Virus record (IMG/VR): IMGVR_UViG_3300024344_000017
Span: 1 to 53,802 of that record
Direction: 5' to 3' (one strand)
Source of the DNA: a virus
Length of the DNA: 53,802 bases
This document shows, piece after piece, positions 24,914 through 32,598 of this stretch (the first letter of the stretch is position 1; each line of letters begins with the position of its first letter). The notes beneath the pieces were generated by a model, which made no database searches, was not told the DNA's origin, and saw nothing but the letters and a program-made list of their open reading frames with translations. A program made the position numbers and the translations under genes.

Positions 24914-25890
24914 AATGTTCCATACTCCAATGTTCCTGTATCTAAGAAAACCTCATATAATTCTTTCCTTATAGCTTTGCTTTCATGTAATGGTTGTTCA
25001 AGCGTTTCTTCTCTTGCGTCCCAAAACACTTGCCAATCTATACCTGCCCAATCATCAGCTTCTACTTTCTTAATTTCTTCTGCTTGTCTATCTAGATAAT
25101 ACCCTAAATATCTACCTTGTTTTTTTCTAAATATCTTTTTGAAGCTACACAAAAGAGTTTCCATTTGGTATAAATCCATATCCACTTTGTATTCTTTTCC
25201 AATTTCTTCTCTAATTCTTAATGCCTGTATTTCTAAGTGCTGTGTAGTTATAGGTTTTAGTTTTTTATTAATAAGTTCATCGTGGCACAAAGCATATAAC
25301 AATCCATTACGATGCGACTTGCTACCGCTATAATCAGATAGTTTTAAGTTATCAGGTAAGACATTTACACCCACACAATCTTTCAATGTTTGCAAATAAT
25401 ACCAAGTAGAGTATCTGCCGAACTTGTGCATATTGAGAATTATGCTTTGCCAAACGAAATCAAAAGACTTTTCTTGTAGCTTATCAAACCTATGTCGCTG
25501 TGTTTTCTCTGGGTTATTGTGCATAATCCATCGTTTATAACTGGCAAATTGGTCTGGTAAATGCCCTTTATTCCATTTCGTGTCAGTTTGATAACGCAAC
25601 CTGTGATAGTTTTCATTGTTCCATTTTTTTAATCTGTTTTGGTCAACCAACTCAAAATCAGGGAACTCATTCCATATAATCCAAGCTGTAGGCAAATGAT
25701 AAGTAGTGCCATATATCCAAGCTATCCAATACTTTTGTTCTATATTGTGCTCATACCTGTCAAATAAATAATTCAACAACCACAATGCAGGGTCGCAGTC
25801 TTTGTGTTCTATAGACCAAACGCACCATTCTTTGAATGCTAATTCTCTATTTTCCTGCAACCTATAATCCACGATACCCTGACTCATCAA
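24910..25890 (-). CDS. Putative thymine pyrophosphorylase / amino acid:DNA transferase
   Basis: A 326-aa helical protein with many aromatic residues (CDPALWLLNYLFDRYEHN, YWIAWIYGTTYHLPTAWIIW, FGRYSTWYYLQTLKDCVG, YSGSKSHRNGLLYAL). This pattern and the neighbours recall the alpha-glutamyl/putrescinyl thymine pyrophosphorylase families (aGPT-Pplase), which displace a phosphate or pyrophosphate from activated hydroxymethyluracil in DNA and attach an amine. Overlaps its neighbours on both sides (29 and 4 bases). I could not confirm an active site by eye, so the call depends partly on the operon. Confidence 0.6.
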   Translation of the reverse strand: MMSQGIVDYRLQENRELAFKEWCVWSIEHKDCDPALWLLNYLFDRYEHNIEQKYWIAWIYGTTYHLPTAWIIWNEFPDFELVDQNRLKKWNNENYHRLRYQTDTKWNKGHLPDQFASYKRWIMHNNPEKTQRHRFDKLQEKSFDFVWQSIILNMHKFGRYSTWYYLQTLKDCVGVNVLPDNLKLSDYSGSKSHRNGLLYALCHDELINKKLKPITTQHLEIQALRIREEIGKEYKVDMDLYQMETLLCSFKKIFRKKQGRYLGYYLDRQAEEIKKVEADDWAGIDWQVFWDAREETLEQPLHESKAIRKELYEVFLDTGTLEYGTL

Positions 25891-26419
25891 ATACTTTTAT
25901 ACAACCGCCTCGCCCATTTTTATAAACAGCAGAATTGATAACAGGGTCTTTTATGTCATATATACCATCAGAGAAAGTTTTACCTGCTATAAGGAACATT
26001 GATAACTGACTTTTAGATTTTTGCTCACCTAACATTATGAAACCTATATTCTTATAAAAATCTACCGCTTCAGGCTCTGCTGATACTCTGAAATATCTAG
26101 CTTTATTTTGAATGGCATACAAAAGACTGTAATTGCAGAGTTTCCTAGCTACACCTTTCCTGCGATGTTTAGCAAAAGTGTGTAGTAGTTGTAAATTAGC
26201 TACTTTTGGCTCTTTTTTAGATATGGTTGTTATAATCGCACCACACAATTCGTTATCTTCTGAATAACCAACACACCTGTTCCAATACTTACCCATGTTA
26301 GCTTTAGAAACGAATGTATGTGCAAATTTATCAGCAACATCTTCTGTAATTGATTCACAGAATGCTTTTTTACTACACCTTGATAAACTCACGAACTTTA
26401 TTGCCTCTGCTTTTATCAT
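25862..26419 (-). CDS. GNAT-family N-acetyltransferase
   Basis: A 185-aa protein with the GNAT core: NELCGAIITTISKK (beta 2-3), LQLLHTFAKHRRKGVARKL (beta 4 and the acetyl-CoA loop R/Q-x-x-G-x-A), then ARYFRVSAEPEAVDFYKNIG and FIMLGE, the usual C-terminal signature for residues around an N-acyl acceptor. It probably acylates an amino group on the hypermodified base or a precursor. Start at 26419 chosen to limit overlap with the amidoligase gene; 26440 is also in frame. Neither has a clear ribosome site. Confidence 0.78.
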   Translation of the reverse strand: MIKAEAIKFVSLSRCSKKAFCESITEDVADKFAHTFVSKANMGKYWNRCVGYSEDNELCGAIITTISKKEPKVANLQLLHTFAKHRRKGVARKLCNYSLLYAIQNKARYFRVSAEPEAVDFYKNIGFIMLGEQKSKSQLSMFLIAGKTFSDGIYDIKDPVINSAVYKNGRGGCIKVFDESGYRGL

Positions 26420-27248
26420 GTTTGGTCTTTTGCCAACCATTGTATTCTTTAATATCCCACACGAATGGTGGGAATTTATAGTCGTAAGAACTCAATATCT
26501 CATATACATTGGGTCCATCATTCAGTGCAGCATCAATGAAGTTTTCAGCAAATTTGAATTGGTCATGTATTTCCCTTTTGTTAGTTGTAGAGCGAAAGCA
26601 CCTAAATTCAATAGTTTCAGTATGTTTTAAACAATAAGTATTGATTGCATATCTGAAAGGTCTGCCCATAGAAACACCATCTTTTCCTGCAGCGTGTAAT
26701 TTAATGTAATGTTCAAAGTTTTCAGCTAAATTTATAATGTTGTTGCACATATATGGTGGCATTTCTCTACCGCCATCATATTTAAGATACATCTTGGCTC
26801 CTTTTGACTTTTGCATAGCTATTCCTGCATCGTAGAAGTTATAAAGCGTAGCTATAGTAAGTGCTTGGTTAGACATAATGTATTTGGTTAGTCGTTTCAA
26901 CGCTTCTATGTCGTTTATCAATTCAGGCACATGAACATGAAGGTGACCATGATTAACACAAGCAGCAGTCGGTGTGTCGCCCTTCTCAACGAAAAAATTG
27001 AACAAATCCATAATAAGTTCTACTTGTTCTTGCCAAGTAGCTGTGGGTTTTGTATTTATCTCACCGCCCATGTGTGGAGTTTCACCTAATGGGTCACATG
27101 CAACATATTGAAAAGGTTCTATAATGTTTACTATATCGGTTTCAGCATATTCCCATTTACCAAACTTTTCAGGTATCTCATGTTTCCTGTTTATATCACC
27201 CCATTCAACCTCATATCCCCATGTAAATTTCTTTTTGTCGTAATTCAT
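26373..27248 (-). CDS. Amidoligase family protein (Amidoligase_2-like)
   Basis: A 291-aa COOH-NH2 ligase of the amidoligase type. Readable family motifs: TWGYEVEWGD near the N-terminus, MGGEINTKPT, ACVNHGHLHVHVPE (catalytic/metal-binding centre) and ETIEFRCFRSTTNKREI near the C-terminus. Such ATP-dependent enzymes form amide bonds and are predicted members of phage base-hypermodification operons. The ATG overlaps the stop of the amidotransferase gene by four bases. Likely couples an amino acid or amine on the base; the substrate is inferred. Confidence 0.8.
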   Translation of the reverse strand: MNYDKKKFTWGYEVEWGDINRKHEIPEKFGKWEYAETDIVNIIEPFQYVACDPLGETPHMGGEINTKPTATWQEQVELIMDLFNFFVEKGDTPTAACVNHGHLHVHVPELINDIEALKRLTKYIMSNQALTIATLYNFYDAGIAMQKSKGAKMYLKYDGGREMPPYMCNNIINLAENFEHYIKLHAAGKDGVSMGRPFRYAINTYCLKHTETIEFRCFRSTTNKREIHDQFKFAENFIDAALNDGPNVYEILSSYDYKFPPFVWDIKEYNGWQKTKHDKSRGNKVREFIKV

Positions 27249-27910
27249 TGTAAATCCTCAATAACATCTCTAATTCTTATTTGTTTTAAAGCGTTATTCT
27301 GTATAACATAATCAACACAAGACTCGGTTTTTTCTATTCCGAACCCACTAATACCTGCTCTTTCCAATATATCTTTAGTACTTGCTATGAATGTATCTTT
27401 GTTCGTTTGTGCATAATATAAAGGTCTTTGTTCGTTTCTAAAGAAATGCATAGAAGCTGTGCCTCTTGCATCTATAACTACTGCTGACATAGAACCTTCT
27501 AACCACAAAGCATGAGATTGGTTTTCCCATGCACGCAAGATAATTTCACTATCGCATTTCGTTTCAAATTTGTAGTTGTAGGTATCTTCCCATGTGCTAG
27601 GGTCTGCCTGTGTTATCACACCATTATGAACAACAGCTATATCTTGACTAACTATGGGTTGATTCCACTCAATATCGGAAGTGCTATAACGACAATGCGC
27701 TATCAGCATTTTTGTATATATATTATCAGGTATATCAAATGCATCAGCTGATTTAGGCAAAATGAAATGTTTTATTTTATTAGCATCTTTGTAGTCTATA
27801 TAAGCTAGTCCAGTAGCGTGTTTGCCTCTTATCATTGACTGGTCTAATAGTTTTCTAAATGAATCTATATCTACTCCATCGTTATTATGGACACCTATAA
27901 CTGCACACAT
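27245..27910 (-). CDS. Class II glutamine amidotransferase (Ntn hydrolase)
   Basis: A 221-aa protein starting MCAVIGVHN: Cys2 becomes the N-terminal nucleophile after Met removal. Further family motifs: RGKHATGLAYID, AHCRYST (glutamine binding) and VVHNGVITQA, as in the amidotransferase domains of PurF, GlmS and AsnB, but with no synthetase domain. It should hydrolyse glutamine to release ammonia, passing it to a partner, probably the amidoligase whose gene overlaps by four bases. Confidence 0.85.
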   Translation of the reverse strand: MCAVIGVHNNDGVDIDSFRKLLDQSMIRGKHATGLAYIDYKDANKIKHFILPKSADAFDIPDNIYTKMLIAHCRYSTSDIEWNQPIVSQDIAVVHNGVITQADPSTWEDTYNYKFETKCDSEIILRAWENQSHALWLEGSMSAVVIDARGTASMHFFRNEQRPLYYAQTNKDTFIASTKDILERAGISGFGIEKTESCVDYVIQNNALKQIRIRDVIEDLQ

Positions 27911-27918
27911 ATAATCCT

Positions 27919-28839
27919 CTACTTATCTATTAGACTTTCACCCTTTTGTCTAGTTTGTGCTCTTTCTATTTCCGCATCTGCGTCTAAACAATGGTGCATT
28001 TTTTCTCTGTAATAACAAACGATTGATATTCTTTCGTATGCTAGTTTTGCTTTAGTTTCTGTATTAGCGTGGTATTCGTGAACATTGAAGAAACAAACAT
28101 CGCCTGAACGAACATCAAACGCTACTCTGTATCTTGGTATTACTGTGTAAGCACCTTCATATTGACCTGCTTCTAATACAGCTAAATTTCCTAAACCTTC
28201 TGCATAATCTCCTGCATCTACATGCAATGCAGTTCTGAAGTTTTTGTTAACAGTTATAGTCGTGAATACAGTATCTTTGATAAGAAAATCTTTGCTTGTT
28301 TTTTCTGCCATAGCTTTTTGATTGGCATATCTTTCAGGACAGGCTTCTGCAAAAAGTTTATCTATATAGTGTATGTATGGATAAGCGTCTTTGAACTGTT
28401 GAAAATTCTTTTCATACCAAGATGTTTGTCGGCAGTAAGGAAACCTAGCGTTCCTATCAAAAAACCCTACAACACCTGAGTTTACTGTATTGGCTCTTGA
28501 GGTATTGCTCAAAGTTCCATCTTTTTTGATACCGCTAAACCTTATTTTACTTAAATCGCCTATGTCCCAATCGGTTTTGGTTTGTTCAGATATTATTCCG
28601 CCTGCAGCACCTCTGTTGTTAGTTGGCGCAGCAGCATTTCTTAATGCTTTCCATGCATCTTTGCATAAACTAGAAGGTATTTTGTTTTTTCTGAAAAAAA
28701 ATAATGGCTCACCATTTTCACCATAGGCATCACAATCATCTCTTATGACTGTGTCGTAGTCTTTTTCTGTTATCCACTCTCCTTTACGCTTTGCTATCTC
28801 TTGTTTTGTGTAGTGTGGTTTTAAATTATAAACTTTCAT
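27919..28839 (-). CDS. TET/JBP-like 2-oxoglutarate/Fe(II) dioxygenase
   Basis: A 306-aa protein. The C-terminal half has a double-stranded beta-helix dioxygenase pattern: FRTALHVDAGDYAEGLG with the iron-binding His-x-Asp, LEAGQYEGAYTVIPRYRVAFDV, FFNVHEYHANTE with the distal His, and YERISIVCYYREKM with an Arg for 2-oxoglutarate. These match TET/JBP-type enzymes, which hydroxylate thymine or 5-methylcytosine in DNA. With kinase and transferase genes next door and no methyltransferase, thymine is the more likely substrate. Overlaps the ParB-like gene by 14 bases. Confidence 0.82.
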   Translation of the reverse strand: MKVYNLKPHYTKQEIAKRKGEWITEKDYDTVIRDDCDAYGENGEPLFFFRKNKIPSSLCKDAWKALRNAAAPTNNRGAAGGIISEQTKTDWDIGDLSKIRFSGIKKDGTLSNTSRANTVNSGVVGFFDRNARFPYCRQTSWYEKNFQQFKDAYPYIHYIDKLFAEACPERYANQKAMAEKTSKDFLIKDTVFTTITVNKNFRTALHVDAGDYAEGLGNLAVLEAGQYEGAYTVIPRYRVAFDVRSGDVCFFNVHEYHANTETKAKLAYERISIVCYYREKMHHCLDADAEIERAQTRQKGESLIDK

Positions 28840-29452
28840 CTTTATAACACTTCTCCACAGCCATATATATTGTGTCTGTGAGGTTTTCTTGACCCCACTT
28901 TTCTTTCAATCCTGCGACCATTTCCTGAAATACTGGCTCTGTTTCTTGTGTTAAAAAGATATTGACCATACGGACATTGCTCGTTTGTATATCGTCAAAG
29001 TCAGCAATATTAGTTTCTGTTATTATTTCTTCTGGTTCTGTGAACTCTATTAAGTTTTCAGTTAATTTTTCTATTTCTCTAAAATCAAATCCAGTTAAAT
29101 CCATATCAAAATTAGCTTCTGCTAGTTTCGCAAATTCTTCTGATAACATTTCTGTGTCCCACTCAGACGAGTCTTGGCTTTTGTTGTCCATTATCCTGTA
29201 AGCAGTTTTTTGTGCTTCTGTCAGACCTTTTGCTATATGAACAGGTACTTCTTCCATTTCCAACAATCTTGCAGCTTTAATTCTAGTGTGCCCTGCTAGT
29301 ATCACATTTTCTTCATCTACGATAATCGGCACTTTCCAACCGACTTCTTTGATGCTCATAATAACTTTCTCAACAGACTCTTTATTTATACGAGGGTTAT
29401 TCTCATATTCTTTTAATGCCTCTGTTTTCATCATTTGAACATCGTATGCCAT
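28826..29452 (-). CDS. ParB-like nuclease-fold protein (methylase half missing)
   Basis: A 208-aa protein. Start at 29452 follows GGAG 7 bases upstream and avoids an upstream in-frame ATG inside the HTH gene. Residues about 1-100 hold the ParB N-terminal fold: LKEYENNPRINKESVEKVI, VPIIVDEENVILAGHTRIKA, LEMEEVPVHIAKGLTEAQK, YRIMDNKSQDSSEWD. In many phages this segment precedes a DNA methyltransferase; here there is no methylase, and a TET/JBP gene follows instead. A DNA-targeting role for the modification complex is plausible. Confidence 0.8.
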   Translation of the reverse strand: MAYDVQMMKTEALKEYENNPRINKESVEKVIMSIKEVGWKVPIIVDEENVILAGHTRIKAARLLEMEEVPVHIAKGLTEAQKTAYRIMDNKSQDSSEWDTEMLSEEFAKLAEANFDMDLTGFDFREIEKLTENLIEFTEPEEIITETNIADFDDIQTSNVRMVNIFLTQETEPVFQEMVAGLKEKWGQENLTDTIYMAVEKCYKDESL

Positions 29453-29453
29453 A

Positions 29454-29663
29454 TTATTTCTCCAAATAAAAATCATTGGGCGACACTTGTTCTTTGGTCG
29501 CTATGTAGATTATGTTTAATTCCTTCTTTCTAGGTATGCGTTGACCTAGAATGTATTTAGCTAATGTGCCTTGTGGTAGCGTGTGCCCTGTTTGCTCTTT
29601 CACTTCTTTTATAAAGGCAGACTGGGTGTATTTATTGTCTTTTAAATATTCTGTTAAAGTCAT
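29454..29663 (-). CDS. Small Cro/XRE-type transcription regulator
   Basis: A 69-aa helix-turn-helix protein (EYLKDNKYTQSAFIKEV, then GTLAKYILGQRIPRKKELNI), about the size of Cro. It is the first gene of the hypermodification operon and sits beside two copies of the ATTCC-N5-GGRWT inverted repeat, so it is the best candidate to bind them. That would make it an autoregulator of its own operon and, from the operator positions, a possible activator of five plus-strand promoters. The binding assignment is inference. Confidence 0.78.
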   Translation of the reverse strand: MTLTEYLKDNKYTQSAFIKEVKEQTGHTLPQGTLAKYILGQRIPRKKELNIIYIATKEQVSPNDFYLEK

Positions 29664-29679
29664 GTTTTCACTTGCTTAT

Positions 29680-29694
29680 ATTCCAATAAGGGAT
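29680..29694. promoter_or_regulatory. Operator O2 (ATTCC-AATAA-GGGAT)
   Basis: Inverted repeat with one mismatch, centred at 29687, just downstream of the predicted start (about 29713) of the minus-strand operon promoter. A protein bound here would block elongation into the HTH gene. It is also about 47 bases upstream of the plus-strand start. Confidence 0.6.
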
Positions 29695-29699
29695 TATAC

Positions 29700-29727
29700 T
29701 TGCTTTATTCCTAAATGGAATTATAGT
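29700..29727 (+). promoter_or_regulatory. Promoter for the recombination genes
   Basis: -35 TTGCTT (29700-29705), 16-base spacer made almost entirely of operator O1, -10 TATAGT (29722-29727). Predicted start near 29734; the first gene starts at 29774 after TGAGGAGAATAAAATG. Confidence 0.55.
29707..29721. promoter_or_regulatory. Operator O1 (ATTCC-TAAAT-GGAAT), perfect inverted repeat
   Basis: The only perfect copy of the operator. It fills the spacer of the plus-strand promoter and overlaps the -10 and start of the minus-strand promoter, so binding should shut both. Confidence 0.65.
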
Positions 29728-29748
29728 TAAGAACATTAAATTCGTCAA
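29720..29748 (-). promoter_or_regulatory. Promoter of the regulator / hypermodification operon
   Basis: On the minus strand: -35 TTGACG (29748-29743), 17-base spacer, consensus -10 TATAAT (29725-29720). This is the best sigma70-like promoter in the window. Its -10 overlaps the -10 of the plus promoter, so polymerase can use only one at a time. Predicted start about 29713, inside operator O1. Confidence 0.7.
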
Positions 29749-29773
29749 ATGATATTAAAATGAGGAGAATAAA

Positions 29774-30565
29774 ATGAACGATCCATTTCAAATTCATGAA
29801 ATAGAACACCTTTCCCCATCGTCTATCAATACTTTTATTGATGATGTGCCTATGTGGATAATGCGTTATCTTTTTAAGTACAGACATGGTGGAAATCCTG
29901 CAATGTGGAGAGGAACTGTCGTTGACCACGCTGTAGGGAACTTGTATGGCTATAATGAGAAGAATAAGCACCTAACCATACCTGAAGCGTTAAAAGAGTC
30001 TGAGAGAGAGTTTAAGACGCTTAAACACTACTGTAAAAAAGAATACCCTTCACAAACGATAGACGACACAAAATATAAGCGTGAAGGAGCAACAGTAAGC
30101 ACTTATGCAAAAACTGCGCTAGATTTCTATAAGAAGATGGGTAAACCTACTGCTTATCAGAAACAAGTAAACCTATTCATTGAAGATATACCTGTTCCAA
30201 TTATGGGTTATATAGACCTTCAATACCAAGACATTATTAGGGATATAAAGACCACAGGTCGTTTGCCTAGTAAAGTATCTGACGCTCATGCTAGACAGGT
30301 TTCTGTCTATGCTAAAGCAGAAGGATGTTCGCCAGTATTAGACTATGTCTATGTTTCATCTAAGGGAAACGAAGTTGTTACTAGACCTGTTGATAATGTT
30401 GATGAACATATAAATGTGGTAAGAAAAGTATCATTAGCAATAATGAATTTCTTATCTTTTTCAAATGATAAATATGTTTTAGCACAATCTGTTTATCCAA
30501 ATTTTGACGATTGGAAATGGTCAGAAGATGAAATCAAATTCGCTAAAACAATATGGAGTAAATAA
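29774..30565 (+). CDS. PD-(D/E)XK exonuclease (RecB/lambda-exo-like)
   Basis: A 263-aa nuclease. Motifs in order: LSPSSINTFIDD at the N-terminus, RGTVVDHAVG (His52, metal-binding region), MGYIDLQYQDIIRDIKTTG with Asp148 and Asp157-x-Lys159 (the D...(D/E)xK active site), and Gln175-x-x-x-Tyr179 (ARQVSVYAKA). This is the PDDEXK_1 / RecB-family pattern. Followed one base later by an annealing-protein candidate, it probably resects DNA ends in a Red-like recombination pair. Strong ribosome site GAGGAG. Confidence 0.85.
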   Translation: MNDPFQIHEIEHLSPSSINTFIDDVPMWIMRYLFKYRHGGNPAMWRGTVVDHAVGNLYGYNEKNKHLTIPEALKESEREFKTLKHYCKKEYPSQTIDDTKYKREGATVSTYAKTALDFYKKMGKPTAYQKQVNLFIEDIPVPIMGYIDLQYQDIIRDIKTTGRLPSKVSDAHARQVSVYAKAEGCSPVLDYVYVSSKGNEVVTRPVDNVDEHINVVRKVSLAIMNFLSFSNDKYVLAQSVYPNFDDWKWSEDEIKFAKTIWSK

Positions 30566-30566
30566 A

Positions 30567-31244
30567 ATGAACGATACATTATTAAATTGTATAAGTGAGA
30601 TAGCTAACCTTACCAACGCTGATAAGGTTAATATCAAAGGCAAGTTCTACACTACTGTTGACACTAGGGTAGATATTTTTAGAAAACATTTCGGCACGAA
30701 TGCTTTTGTTCTAACCGAAATAGTCACTGACGACCTAGAGCGTGTTGTTGTGAAAGCTACAATATCGGTTAAAAACGATGGTGTATATCACGAGATAGGA
30801 ACTGGTTTTGCAGAAGAATTCAGAGGTGTAGGAATGGTCAATAAGACATCTGCCTTAGAAAACTGCGAAACATCTGCTATCGGCAGAGCATTAGCTTCTT
30901 GTGGTCTTGGTGGTGGTGCGTATGCTTCCTCTTTTGAAGTTGACAATGCTATTAATAACAAAGAAGAAGCACCTGACCTTTCTAGTGGTTATGTGTTAAG
31001 ACGACCAAGCGGAACTGTATTGCAACATTGTGTTGATGAAAAGTTGTTCCTTAAGACTTTGAGAGAGTTTTTAGGCGACCCAACAAATGACGAACACAGA
31101 GCATTATATGAAACTAATGCTAGTGAGATACAAAAAGCGTCCGAACACGCTACATTAAAGAAAGATAAAGATGCCTATGCAAAACTCATCTCTCTTTATG
31201 ATGATGCGAACCAAGCACCAGAAGAAAATGAACAAAGCAAATAG
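30567..31244 (+). CDS. Single-strand annealing protein candidate (Rad52/Erf-like)
   Basis: A 225-aa protein. Start at 30567 (MNDTLLNCISE), one base after the exonuclease stop; a longer in-frame reading from 30504 lies inside the exonuclease gene. The core (VVVKATISVKNDGVYHEIGTG, then KTSALENCETSAIGRALASC and GLGGGAYASS) is the ...SALExCETSAIGRALA... signature common to phage annealing/ssDNA-binding recombination proteins. Pairing with an exonuclease supports that role; exact family membership is uncertain. Confidence 0.72.
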   Translation: MNDTLLNCISEIANLTNADKVNIKGKFYTTVDTRVDIFRKHFGTNAFVLTEIVTDDLERVVVKATISVKNDGVYHEIGTGFAEEFRGVGMVNKTSALENCETSAIGRALASCGLGGGAYASSFEVDNAINNKEEAPDLSSGYVLRRPSGTVLQHCVDEKLFLKTLREFLGDPTNDEHRALYETNASEIQKASEHATLKKDKDAYAKLISLYDDANQAPEENEQSK

Positions 31245-31500
31245 CATAACTGATTATGTGTTTTTGTGTATGCGAGATGGTTCTTGGTGGACTTTTTGGG
31301 ATTTGCAAAGCGTTATAAACGACAAAACTGGCAAATTCTATGGAGAACCCTCTATATCTGCAGCTATACGAGATTTAAGGAAACAACCTTATAGAGTCAA
31401 GTATAGTTTGCCGATGTTGAGGGAAATTGTAGAAAAAAAAAGAATAACTGGTAAGAAAGGTTATAAATATAGACTTATAGTAGGAGAAGATTATGTCTGA
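31228..31500 (+). CDS. Small winged-helix-like protein
   Basis: A 90-aa basic protein, start at 31228 (MNKANSITDYVF), overlapping the previous gene by 17 bases. The order SWWTFWDLQSVINDKTGKFY, EPSISAAIRDLRKQPYRVKY, then GYKYRLIVGEDYV resembles a winged-helix DNA-binding fold (recognition helix followed by a beta wing). Probably a regulator or recombination accessory; no named family recognised. Confidence 0.6.
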   Translation: MNKANSITDYVFLCMRDGSWWTFWDLQSVINDKTGKFYGEPSISAAIRDLRKQPYRVKYSLPMLREIVEKKRITGKKGYKYRLIVGEDYV

Positions 31501-31915
31501 TAAATTTGAAATGAAAAATAATACTGGTAGTTTCTTTCACGAAACTAGCGTCACTGTGCCACGCAAGGGTAAATTCAAACTAAACGAAGTGGAGCGTTAT
31601 GGTGCTATTCTTAAGTATGAGGATAGGAATGGCAACGAAAAATACGAACTAGTTCAATCTTTGGGACTATTGCATTACAACGCACCAGAAGATAAACAGC
31701 ATGAACGCACCCCAGATATTGGCGGTAAAATTACGCTTATTGACTCTGTTGATGAAAATAGCAAAGTGTTTAAGTGTGGCGGATATGCCAACCAAACACA
31801 GCAAGGTGTTGATTTCACAAAACTGTTATTCACACCTTACGATAGTGAAGGCAATTTGCAAATACCAGACCGCAAAGACAACGATGGAAATGTAGATAAA
31901 AAACCTGCATTCTGA
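31493..31915 (+). CDS. Hypothetical protein, ssDNA-binding-like context
   Basis: A 140-aa protein with alternating beta strands (GSFFHETSVTVPRKGKFKL, GAILKYEDRNGNEKYELV, GGKITLIDSVDENSKVFKCG) and an acidic, Asp/Asn-rich tail (about 118-140). Beta-barrel look, acidic tail and position beside an annealing protein and nucleases would fit a single-stranded DNA-binding protein, but there is no recognisable OB-fold signature. Overlaps the genes before (8 bases) and after (1 base, TGATG). Confidence 0.55.
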   Translation: MSDKFEMKNNTGSFFHETSVTVPRKGKFKLNEVERYGAILKYEDRNGNEKYELVQSLGLLHYNAPEDKQHERTPDIGGKITLIDSVDENSKVFKCGGYANQTQQGVDFTKLLFTPYDSEGNLQIPDRKDNDGNVDKKPAF

Positions 31916-32253
31916 TGAGTATAGAAACTGAGTCATGGATGCACCAAATAAGGTCTTTGGCAGAACCAATACAACAAGCGGAATATGAAGTCTTTGAAGC
32001 AGAAGCTAATGTAAAGAAAACTATAGCTAGATTAAAGCTAGAAGCAACGCACAAAGGCAAAACCACAGTATCTGCACAAGAAGTGTATGCTGAAAATACA
32101 GAACAGCTTCATGCAGCAAGATTAAATGTTGGTCTTAAAAGAGGGCAATTAAGTGGGTTAAAGGTTAAACTAGATGCTATAAAAATTGGTTTTGAAGAAT
32201 GGCGAACTAAAATGGTAAACCATAGAGAAGAAAAAAAGAGGTATGGTGCATAA
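31915..32253 (+). CDS. Hypothetical coiled-coil protein
   Basis: A 112-aa protein that is almost wholly helical: residues about 10-50 and 60-110 are heptad-like (QQAEYEVFEAEANVKKTIAR, NVGLKRGQLSGLKVKLDAIK). It starts at a one-base overlap with the previous stop (TGATG). Located inside the recombination cluster; role unknown. Confidence 0.6.
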   Translation: MSIETESWMHQIRSLAEPIQQAEYEVFEAEANVKKTIARLKLEATHKGKTTVSAQEVYAENTEQLHAARLNVGLKRGQLSGLKVKLDAIKIGFEEWRTKMVNHREEKKRYGA

Positions 32254-32262
32254 CTGATATAA

Positions 32263-32598
32263 ATGAAACCTAGTAGCGCAAAGGCGAAAGGAAGATTATT
32301 GCAACAATGGTTTGCAGATATGTTAGTGCGTGTCCTGAATATAAACCCAGAAGATTTAGAATCACGACCTATGGGTAGTGGCGGTGAAGATATCATACTA
32401 GGTGTTGAATCACGCAGAAAATTCCCTATGAGTATTGAGTGTAAGAACCAAGAAAGAGTTAATGTTTGGGAAGCGTATAGCCAAGCTGAAACTAATTGTA
32501 AGGGTTATGAACCTTGTTTAGTTATCAAAAGAAATCGCCATAAACCTTTAGTTGTTGTAGATGCTGAATTTTTTGTTGAGTTATTTAACGAAAAATGA
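32263..32598 (+). CDS. Holliday-junction-resolvase-like PD-(D/E)XK nuclease
   Basis: A 111-aa protein with the short resolvase layout: SSAKAKGRLLQQWFADML at the N-terminus, GSGGEDIILG (first acidic), FPMSIECKNQERVNVWEA (E-x-K), then EPCLVIKRNRHKPLVVVD. This is typical of archaeal Hjc-like and phage putative Holliday junction resolvases. It would resolve branched DNA before packaging. Followed by the HNH gene with a 4-base overlap. Confidence 0.75.
   Translation: MKPSSAKAKGRLLQQWFADMLVRVLNINPEDLESRPMGSGGEDIILGVESRRKFPMSIECKNQERVNVWEAYSQAETNCKGYEPCLVIKRNRHKPLVVVDAEFFVELFNEK

Noticed and set aside
29454-29663. The HTH gene as evidence of a temperate phage
   Set aside because: No integrase, excisionase or attachment site was seen, so the regulator alone does not prove lysogeny.
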